In this document: one piece after another, positions 19,072-25,524 of the stretch
How positions within the stretch are numbered: the first letter of the stretch is position 1
How the letters are laid out: each line of letters begins with the position of its first letter
From: Candidatus Raymondbacteria bacterium RIFOXYA2_FULL_49_16
Lineage (GTDB): Bacteria; Fibrobacterota; OXYB2-FULL-49-7; XYB2-FULL-49-35
Direction of reading: 5' to 3'
DNA: 64,000 nucleotides
NCBI GenBank assembly: GCA_001789205.1
Contig: MFYT01000023.1
Span: forward strand, 83,003 to 147,002
Position numbers and translations under genes: made by a program
The notes under the pieces: generated by a model
Told to the model about the DNA's origin: nothing
The model's database searches: none
The model's input: only the letters and a program-made list of their open reading frames with translations

Positions 19072-19196
19072 TGTTAGTAATATAATAATAATGTTTTGAT
19101 ATATTATGAATTTACAATTATTTTTAAACGGTTAATTATTTAAGGTAATTTCTTGTAAAACTAAAAGATATATATCATTAAGCACGAACAATCAGG
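19072..19196 (+). promoter_or_regulatory. Upstream regulatory module B of the beta-helix operon
   Basis: This module is alignable along its whole length with module A (16682-16807). Shared blocks include TGTTA.TAATATAATA, AATTATT.TTAA.CG.TTAATTATTT, TAAAACTA and ATTAAGC.CGA. The flanking coding sequences are unrelated, so conservation is confined to the intergenic DNA. The TTAA-N-CG-N-TTAA palindrome lies about 70 bp upstream of the -24 GG. Confidence 0.6.
19124..19135. promoter_or_regulatory. Candidate activator-binding palindrome (TTAAACGGTTAA)
   Basis: This is the second copy of the TTAA-N-CG-N-TTAA motif, in the same relative position to a sigma-54 promoter as the 16730 copy. Confidence 0.45.
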
Positions 19197-19212
19197 TGGA
19201 ATAGTAATTGCT
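19197..19212 (+). promoter_or_regulatory. Sigma-54 (-24/-12) promoter of the beta-helix operon
   Basis: TGGAATAGTAATTGCT has GG at 19198-19199 and GC at 19210-19211 with exactly ten bases between, and TTGC in the -12 box. It is nearly identical to the 16808 promoter. The predicted start, near 19223, also argues that the gene begins at 19271 and not at the in-frame ATG at 19208. Confidence 0.75.
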
Positions 19213-19270
19213 AAATGCTTGTGAAACTCAGTTATTTCCGCGTAAAAAAATAAAAAAGGGGGGGGCGTTT

Positions 19271-20809
19271 ATGAGAATTGATTCAATGTACGGGATTAAA
19301 ATACTAATACTTACATGTGTTTTTTCAGCGCAAATCGGAGCATATACCACATTTGACGGTAAAACCGTTCCCCCTCTTCCAGCTCCGGTAAACCCAACTA
19401 TGTGCAGCACAACTATTCAGCTGTATATGGCCTTGCGGACCCAGGGGCCCAATAAAACCATTGTTTTAAAAGACGGCGCATACGACATTGCAACCATTGA
19501 ACCCTTGCGGATAGATTCCATTGGCGTCACCATCCGCGGCCAATCAGGCGACCCCACCAAGGTTGTCATTAGCGGGAAGGGATTTGAAAACTGCGACTAT
19601 CCTGACGAGGAAATGTTCCAGCTAGCCGCGGACAGCATCGTCTTCGCGAACGTTACCATTGCCGAATCGCGGTGCCACGGCATAAAAATACTGGTTGACG
19701 GCGTCGACAATGTCCGGCTGCATAATGTCCGTTTTTTCAATATAGGCGAACGGTGCATCAAGGGAGGGCTGGGCGGATACGGGTGGAATATCGGCTACTG
19801 CCATTTTGAAAATACCAAGGTTCCGGTAAATGACACGTGCCGCAAAGACCATATCGATGGAAATTATATCGCTGGTATGGACATCATGAACTCTGACTCA
19901 TGGGTTGTCCACGACTGCCTTTTCCGCAACATACGGGGGGCTACAGGCGGCGGCAGAGGCGCTATTTTTTTCTGGGGAGGCACTGATGGGCGGCAGAATA
20001 AAAACGTGACAGTCGAACGTAATACGTTTTTTGGATGCGACCGGAGTATTTGCTTTGGAAACGCTTCGGGCGCGGTTGATGTTACGGGCGGCGCTATCCG
20101 CAACAACTTTATCGTGCGCGGGGCGGACAATGGCATTGAAATGGAGCATTCGTCTTCGGTAAAGATTTACAACAATACGCTGTACAGCACAAATCCAACA
20201 TTTACCATGGCAGTGCAGTTCAGCGCTAATGATACTGCTAACGAATTCAGGAATAATATTATTTTTGGAAATATTTCCGGAAGCGTACAGACCATGTCGA
20301 ATAACATCACAAAAAACACCGCTGGCGATGCGAACACAAACTGGTTTGTCAGCCGTTCCGACGCAAACCTGCATCTTACGGGCAATGCGACTCAGGCCAT
20401 TAACCAGGGCGCCAACGGCCTTGTGGCAGACGACTGGGACGGGCACGCAAGGGTTGACGCTACTTGCGATGTTGGCGCTGACGAGTACAACTCTGTGCTG
20501 GTCGAAAACCGGCCCGCTGAATCTGAAGAAACCCTGACGCTTTCCATTTTTCCTAATCCCTTCAACCCAGCCACAGCGGTCAAATTTTCCATTGCCGGCA
20601 TTACAAAAGAAGCTGTTCGCCTTGCGGTGTACGACCTGAAGGGTGGTCTGGTCAAGGTCCTGATGCATCGCGTGTCTGGCAAAGGGCCCTATACCGTGGC
20701 ATGGGACGGGACTGACGGGAAGGGTGCGCAGGTCAGCGGCGGCGTATATGTCTGCACATTGACCGCCGGAAGTATGGTCCTTGCCCGGAAGATGTTCCTA
20801 GTCAGATAA
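19271..20809 (+). CDS. Secreted right-handed beta-helix protein (pectate-lyase-like) with sorting domain
   Basis: The 512-residue protein starts at the ATG at 19271, after an AAGGGGGGGG ribosome-binding site; an in-frame ATG at 19208 lies upstream of the predicted transcription start. The signal peptide ends near 'IGAYT'. The body is a parallel beta-helix: 'TIVLKDGAYDI', 'VTIRGQSGDPTKVVISG' and then repeated '.V...NT.F..C' turns ('NVTVERNTFFGCD', 'VKIYNNTLYS'). This is the fold of pectate lyases and chondroitinase-B-like lyases, but no catalytic set can be assigned by eye. The C-terminus carries 'SIFPNPFNPATAV' and 'GGVYVCTL', the sorting-type domain. A paralogue is at 22411-23958. It is the first gene of a three-gene operon with 22-28 bp gaps. 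Confidence 0.85.
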   Translation: MRIDSMYGIKILILTCVFSAQIGAYTTFDGKTVPPLPAPVNPTMCSTTIQLYMALRTQGPNKTIVLKDGAYDIATIEPLRIDSIGVTIRGQSGDPTKVVISGKGFENCDYPDEEMFQLAADSIVFANVTIAESRCHGIKILVDGVDNVRLHNVRFFNIGERCIKGGLGGYGWNIGYCHFENTKVPVNDTCRKDHIDGNYIAGMDIMNSDSWVVHDCLFRNIRGATGGGRGAIFFWGGTDGRQNKNVTVERNTFFGCDRSICFGNASGAVDVTGGAIRNNFIVRGADNGIEMEHSSSVKIYNNTLYSTNPTFTMAVQFSANDTANEFRNNIIFGNISGSVQTMSNNITKNTAGDANTNWFVSRSDANLHLTGNATQAINQGANGLVADDWDGHARVDATCDVGADEYNSVLVENRPAESEETLTLSIFPNPFNPATAVKFSIAGITKEAVRLAVYDLKGGLVKVLMHRVSGKGPYTVAWDGTDGKGAQVSGGVYVCTLTAGSMVLARKMFLVR

Positions 20810-20831
20810 GGTTGAACCCGGAGGGGGGGGC

Positions 20832-22382
20832 GTGAAACGTATTGTAGTGGCTCTCATAGCTGGATTGTTTTTAATACCGGGTCCTGTTCAGCCAGACTCT
20901 TCCTTGCTTCTTTTGCCCTCGGATCTTGAGTATCTGGGCGCATTTCGCTTGCCATCTGAAAGTGACGGAAATACCAGCTGGAATTCGGGTGGGAAGGGAA
21001 TGACCTATTATCCCGCAGGAGATGTCAGCGGCCCGGACGATGGCTATCCTGGTTCTATTTTTGGCATCGGTCATTCTGTGAAGGGCGGTGTGTCTGAATT
21101 CAATATTCCTGTTCCTGTAATTTCACCTAACAAAATCCTGGGTGATCTGAATACAGCGCAGACCCTTCAGGGGTTTTACGATATCACCGAAGGCCGCCAT
21201 GGCACCGACAACTACGTACTCAAGGGTATCGAATATCTTCCTGCCCAGGGAGAAATGACAGAGGATAAGATCCACTGGTGCATGGAAGAATATTATATAC
21301 CGCCATTTGATAAGCCTTCGCACAGCTGGGCCTCATTGGATCTGTCGAATCCCCGGACCCCAGGGCTCTGGCACATTGGCCAACCAGGGGAGTTCCATAT
21401 GGGAACAACAAGCCGTTATATATTCGAGATCCCAAAGGCTTGGTCTGATGTGAATACGCCGGGTAAACTTTTAGTTACCGGCAGGTTCCGCTCCCAGGCG
21501 GGCAGTTTCGGTCCAACACTATATACCTATGGTCCATGGAACAATGGTAATCCTCCTTCGGACAGCGCCTATCTGGATGCGATTGAAATGCTTCGATATC
21601 CGCAACCAGGCCAGATGTTTAACGGATGGTCGTCTGATACAACTTTTGGATTTCATAATGCGGATGATTGGGAGGATGGTGCATGGCTCACTGCTTCGGA
21701 CAAGGCAGCGGTGATCATCACAGGGACCAAGGCCCTTGGATCCATTTGCTATGGAACACCGGATGTAACAGTGGAGTGCGACATGTACTGCGGAGGCAAG
21801 GGGTATCAAGCGGATGATTATGCTGCCTGCATTCTATTCTACAATCCCGACGATCTCGCCGCCGTGGTTCACGGGGAAATGCAGAAAAACGAACCCCAAC
21901 CCTATACCTGGGTATTCATGGACTCGCTTATGTTTATGAGTGGATGCACCAGGAGCACCTTGGCCGGTACTGCCTATGACCGCGCACATAACCTGCTCTA
22001 TATTTCCGAAATTGGTGCTGATACCCTTCCCGGCACCTATGATACCAGGCCATTGATCCATGTATGGCGGGTGAGCAGTCCTGGTGTGGCTGCGGCGCCA
22101 GGAGCAACGATGCGGGTCAAAGATCTGAATGTCTCAACCTGGCCAAACCCGTTTAACAAGACCGCACATATCATGATCAGCAATCGGTCGGCGATACGTA
22201 TCAGCCGGGTCGGACTATTTTACACAAACGGCAAGCTGATGCACACGAAAAGGATTTTCGATTATCATGCGCCGGTCGTGGAAATCACGTTCGACGCGAC
22301 AAGTCAACCAGCAGGCGTCTATATTCTGAAGATAAACGCGGGTTCCCAAACAGTGACGAGGCGTATCACGCTTTTAAAATGA
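20832..22382 (+). CDS. Secreted protein of unknown function with C-terminal sorting domain
   Basis: The 516-residue protein starts with GTG after GGAGGGGGGGG. A signal peptide is followed by 'LLLLPSDLEYLGAFRLP' and 'SIFGIGHSVKGGVSEFNIP'. The aromatic- and Gly-rich middle could be a beta-propeller, but no family or catalytic motif is recognised. The C-terminus has a divergent sorting-type domain ('STWPNPFNKTAHI', 'GVYILKI'). It is sandwiched between two paralogous beta-helix genes and shares their operon, so a role in binding or processing the same polysaccharide is likely. Confidence 0.8.
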   Translation: MKRIVVALIAGLFLIPGPVQPDSSLLLLPSDLEYLGAFRLPSESDGNTSWNSGGKGMTYYPAGDVSGPDDGYPGSIFGIGHSVKGGVSEFNIPVPVISPNKILGDLNTAQTLQGFYDITEGRHGTDNYVLKGIEYLPAQGEMTEDKIHWCMEEYYIPPFDKPSHSWASLDLSNPRTPGLWHIGQPGEFHMGTTSRYIFEIPKAWSDVNTPGKLLVTGRFRSQAGSFGPTLYTYGPWNNGNPPSDSAYLDAIEMLRYPQPGQMFNGWSSDTTFGFHNADDWEDGAWLTASDKAAVIITGTKALGSICYGTPDVTVECDMYCGGKGYQADDYAACILFYNPDDLAAVVHGEMQKNEPQPYTWVFMDSLMFMSGCTRSTLAGTAYDRAHNLLYISEIGADTLPGTYDTRPLIHVWRVSSPGVAAAPGATMRVKDLNVSTWPNPFNKTAHIMISNRSAIRISRVGLFYTNGKLMHTKRIFDYHAPVVEITFDATSQPAGVYILKINAGSQTVTRRITLLK

Positions 22383-22410
22383 GCGCCCACATTTTCGGGG
22401 AGGTATTCTT

Positions 22411-23958
22411 ATGAATCGCTTTATTTCTTTCGCGGTGATGAGCGCCGCAGTATTGTCTCACGCCTATGTTACCTACGACGGAAGGACTGTGCCGGACCTT
22501 CCTTTGCCATCAGATACGGTAAACGTGAGCACAAACCTCCAATTCCATATGGCCCTGATCGCCCTGACACCAGGCCAGACCATCCTTCTTGCTGATGGCG
22601 CCTATGATATGGCGAACTACGAGCCCTTAACACTGAACGACTCAAATGTCTGCATCCGCGGGGCGTCAAACGATCCAACCAAGGTCATTATCACCGGGCA
22701 TGGATTCTCAAATAATTACAATGTGGACGAGGAACTCTTTGTGTTGAATACGAGCCATGTCACCTTTGCGTATATCACCATATCCGAATCACGGTGCCAC
22801 GGAGTTAAGTTCCAAAGCGGCAATAACGACCGTACCATTTTCCATTGCGTTCGTTTCATAAATATAGGCGAACGCAAAATCAAAGGTCCGAGTTCGACAA
22901 ATGCGTTGGCATGCACTGTCAGATACTGCCATTTCGAGGACTTGGAACTGCCCGCCACAGACCGGTGCGTGGGCACCCCGTGCGAAGGCTTTGATGAAGG
23001 GGGTAATTACATCGCTGGTATGGACATCAGAAACGGCGACAGTTGGGTGATGGAGAACAATTGCTTTGTTAATATCCGCGGCGCAACAGGCCAGGGGCGG
23101 GGCGGCATTTTCCTCTGGAACTCTACCGTGAATATGATCGCGCAGGCGAACACCTTCATCAACTGCGATAAAAGCATCTGTTTCGGCAACCCGTCAGGCG
23201 TTTCGACATCGGTAGACGGTGGCTATATCAGGAACAACATGATTTATCCCGGCATTGCCATGGGCATAGAAATGTATGACTGTAATAATATCAAGGTTTT
23301 CAACAACACGACGTTCAGCTCGCTGAACACGAGTTCGGGTGCGCTATTTTATACCCGGAGCCAGAACTGCCAGATAAAGAACAACATATTTTATGGCGGT
23401 TTAAACCTGACGGGTAATTCACCGGATACGGCCAAAAACATAACAGTAACGAGGAGCAACAAGGCGGTTATTGGCCGTTGGTTCCAGGGCGATGTTTCCG
23501 CTGGAAACCTGCACCTGGTTTCGGACACATCCTCGGCTATAAACAACGGCGTCAATCTTTCGGACGTCACATTGGACTGGGACGGCCTTGCGCGCGATAG
23601 CCAGAACGATATTGGCGCCGACGAATATTCGAACAATCCGGTAGCCGTTGACGTTTCAGCGGCGATCAAAGGGGAGACCTATCTGAGCAATGCGCACCCC
23701 AACCCGTTCAATCCATCGACGGTCATACGTTATGGGATATCAAAGCGTGAAAGTTTCTGTCCGTTTTCTATCACGGTGCTGTCTGCGGATGGGAAAGAGG
23801 TCAGAACGCTTGTCGAAGGAATCATGATAGGCGGCAATTACGCGGTCAAATGGGACGGCGCGGACAACACCGGCAACCAGGTCGCAAGCGGCCGCTATAT
23901 CATTCGCCTGCAGGCTGGGAATAATATTAAAACGGTAATTGCGACTACTCTCAGATAA
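22411..23958 (+). CDS. Secreted right-handed beta-helix protein (pectate-lyase-like), paralogue
   Basis: The 515-residue protein has a signal peptide ('MNRFISFAVMSAAVLSHAY') and a parallel beta-helix body, and is closely parallel to the 19271-20809 product. Shared landmarks are 'VTYDGRTVPDLPLPS', 'ILLADGAYDM', 'SRCHGVKF', 'RFINIGERKIKG', 'DKSICFGNPSG' and the terminal 'GADEY'. The C-terminal sorting domain reads 'AHPNPFNPSTVIRY' ... 'ASGRYIIRL'. It is the third gene of the sigma-54-controlled operon, 28 bp after its neighbour. The pair probably arose by duplication and diverged towards related substrates. Confidence 0.85.
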   Translation: MNRFISFAVMSAAVLSHAYVTYDGRTVPDLPLPSDTVNVSTNLQFHMALIALTPGQTILLADGAYDMANYEPLTLNDSNVCIRGASNDPTKVIITGHGFSNNYNVDEELFVLNTSHVTFAYITISESRCHGVKFQSGNNDRTIFHCVRFINIGERKIKGPSSTNALACTVRYCHFEDLELPATDRCVGTPCEGFDEGGNYIAGMDIRNGDSWVMENNCFVNIRGATGQGRGGIFLWNSTVNMIAQANTFINCDKSICFGNPSGVSTSVDGGYIRNNMIYPGIAMGIEMYDCNNIKVFNNTTFSSLNTSSGALFYTRSQNCQIKNNIFYGGLNLTGNSPDTAKNITVTRSNKAVIGRWFQGDVSAGNLHLVSDTSSAINNGVNLSDVTLDWDGLARDSQNDIGADEYSNNPVAVDVSAAIKGETYLSNAHPNPFNPSTVIRYGISKRESFCPFSITVLSADGKEVRTLVEGIMIGGNYAVKWDGADNTGNQVASGRYIIRLQAGNNIKTVIATTLR

Positions 23959-24047
23959 TAGCAGTCTGGCAAATACCTGTTTCTCAATAAACGCCCAGTT
24001 CATTCTTGTTATAATATAATTAGATATTAACATAATAATGCTAATAT

Positions 24048-24064
24048 ATTGATATAATATCATT
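24048..24064. promoter_or_regulatory. Candidate operator: near-perfect ATTGATAT-A-ATATCATT palindrome
   Basis: This 17-bp odd palindrome has one mismatch between arms and is centred about 74 bp upstream of the -24 GG at 24130. It resembles the perfect 17-bp palindrome at 16701-16717 (ATTGATAA-T-TTATCAAT). It may be an activator or regulator site, but AT-rich DNA makes chance palindromes more likely. Confidence 0.35.
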
Positions 24065-24128
24065 AAAGCATATTTTATTTATCAGAGTATAGTAGGTTAG
24101 CTATTGATAATAAATTAGATAAGAAGAA

Positions 24129-24144
24129 AGGCGCCAGATTTGCT
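24129..24144 (+). promoter_or_regulatory. Sigma-54 (-24/-12) promoter upstream of the small ORF and CBM9-like gene
   Basis: AGGCGCCAGATTTGCT has GG 24130-24131 and GC 24142-24143 with ten bases between. Its GGCGCC...TTTGCT is close to the textbook TGGCACG-N4-TTGC. The transcript would start near 24155 and cover the 53-codon ORF and the CBM9-like gene. Confidence 0.65.
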
Positions 24145-24175
24145 TATTCCATTATAAATAATTAATCTACGACAT

Positions 24176-24337
24176 ATGAAAAATGCCAGTAATTCATTAC
24201 TTAAAGAGTACCTGAGGTTGTGTGATCAGGATTTCAACAGAATGGACAAGGCCGCCTTTATCAGGGAGCAAAAGGTGCTGGAAAAATTAATTGAAAAAAT
24301 CCAACGCCGTGAAAAAGAGGAGTACGGAAAACCATAA
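24176..24337 (+). CDS. Small charged helical protein (53 aa), putative
   Basis: ATG at 24176 to TAA at 24337 encodes 53 residues. It is rich in Lys, Glu, Arg and Leu with heptad-like spacing ('EQKVLEKLIEKIQRR') and probably alpha-helical. No signal peptide is visible. It is the first open frame after a good sigma-54 promoter and lies 47 bp before the CBM9-like gene. There is no strong Shine-Dalgarno sequence. It could be a leader peptide, a small regulator or a chance ORF. Confidence 0.45.
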   Translation: MKNASNSLLKEYLRLCDQDFNRMDKAAFIREQKVLEKLIEKIQRREKEEYGKP

Positions 24338-24384
24338 CGCAGTCATCGTAAGCATGTTACCCAAACACAAAAGGAGTGTATTGT

Positions 24385-25452
24385 ATGAAAAAAATCATCA
24401 CCTTTACATTGATCGCATGCGCGGCCATGCTGGCTTTTGGCCAAAAAGACACTTTGAAAGTATACAAGATCGACGCCACGGTCGCAGATGGCGTTCCTGT
24501 GATGGACGGCGACCTTTCCGACTGGGACCAGGGGTATAATGCCGGTGGGTTTGAAAATGACAACAACCTATACTATGTGACCACCAGCGACATGTCCGGA
24601 TGGACAGGTATAACAACCGATTTCCAGGCAAGCGTATATCTGGCGCATGACGGCACCTATTTATACATTGGCTGGGAAACAACCCTGGACGACGACAATA
24701 TGTCCGGTACGTATACCAATAGCCTGTGCGATAGAATCCGGATCAGCTTTGGCGCAAAGGACGACCGGGTCTATGTCCTTAACCATACACTGCTTCAGGA
24801 TTCCAACCCGCAGTTTCGTGCTTATAATTACGACACCCAGGTCGGCATCAGCGTAGGAAGCGGCGCTACGTTGCCGAAATATGAAATCCGGTTTTTAATA
24901 GACGAAATCCGTTTCTATTTCCCCACTACGAATCCGCCATTCGCGCTTTTAAGCATTGGTACGGAGGATGCTGATGACGCTGGTAGTAATTATCTTGGGC
25001 TTGGCGCGAACTATTCGGGAGACAAACATGATGACGTGACCAATCCATGGGACAACAGCGCGAACTATCCCATTGTGCAGTTTCTTGATGAATACGCTCC
25101 GGGAGTTAGCGTTGAATCTGCCGCAAATGGATCCGCTGAAGGCATGTTGATTTCGGCCTGTCCCAATCCATTCAACCCTTCAACAAAAATAGCCGTCTGT
25201 TTCTCCAATAGCGGCGCAGGGCGGGTGAACTCATTGTCCCGCATTCCGGGTGCACAGAAGGTGGAACTCGTCATTTATGACATGAACGGGAAAAATGTCT
25301 TTCACCAGGAAACCCGGACTTCGCAGCTTGCGGCCGGCATAACCTGGGACGGCAGGGACTTACGCGGCACTAGCGTTTCATCCGGAGTGTATGTCGTGTC
25401 CGTGTCGGCTGGCGCAAAGACGCTGCAAAAGAAAATAATATTGAACAGATAA
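24385..25452 (+). CDS. Secreted CBM9-like carbohydrate-binding protein with sorting domain
   Basis: The 355-residue protein starts at ATG 24385, 8 bp after AAGGAG; an in-frame GTG at 24376 overlaps that site. The signal peptide ends 'MLAFGQ'. The domain at about 20-230 has the family 9 carbohydrate-binding pattern: 'IDATVADGVPVMDGDLSDW', then 'ASVYLAHDGTYLYIGWE' and 'DRIRISFGAKDDRVYVL'. The C-terminus is the sorting-type domain ('ISACPNPFNPSTKIAV', 'VSSGVYVVSV'). The protein probably binds polysaccharide at the cell surface or in the medium and supports the neighbouring lyases. A convergent terminator follows. Confidence 0.82.
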   Translation: MKKIITFTLIACAAMLAFGQKDTLKVYKIDATVADGVPVMDGDLSDWDQGYNAGGFENDNNLYYVTTSDMSGWTGITTDFQASVYLAHDGTYLYIGWETTLDDDNMSGTYTNSLCDRIRISFGAKDDRVYVLNHTLLQDSNPQFRAYNYDTQVGISVGSGATLPKYEIRFLIDEIRFYFPTTNPPFALLSIGTEDADDAGSNYLGLGANYSGDKHDDVTNPWDNSANYPIVQFLDEYAPGVSVESAANGSAEGMLISACPNPFNPSTKIAVCFSNSGAGRVNSLSRIPGAQKVELVIYDMNGKNVFHQETRTSQLAAGITWDGRDLRGTSVSSGVYVVSVSAGAKTLQKKIILNR

Positions 25453-25462
25453 AAAAACGAAA

Positions 25463-25503
25463 GCCCGGGGCGCTGTTTTCGCCAATGGCGCAGCGCTCCG
25501 GGC
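25463..25503. terminator. Bidirectional terminator between convergent genes
   Basis: Arms 25463-25475 and 25491-25503 are complementary over 13 bp with one G-T pair (GCCCGGGGCGCTG / CAGCGCTCCGGGC), and the loop holds a small cgcc-aat-ggcg hairpin. On the minus strand the stem runs into a T-rich tract (TTTCGTTTTTTT), so termination of the minus-strand operon is best supported. Confidence 0.8.
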
Positions 25504-25524
25504 CCCTCCTTTCACCAGTAGTGC

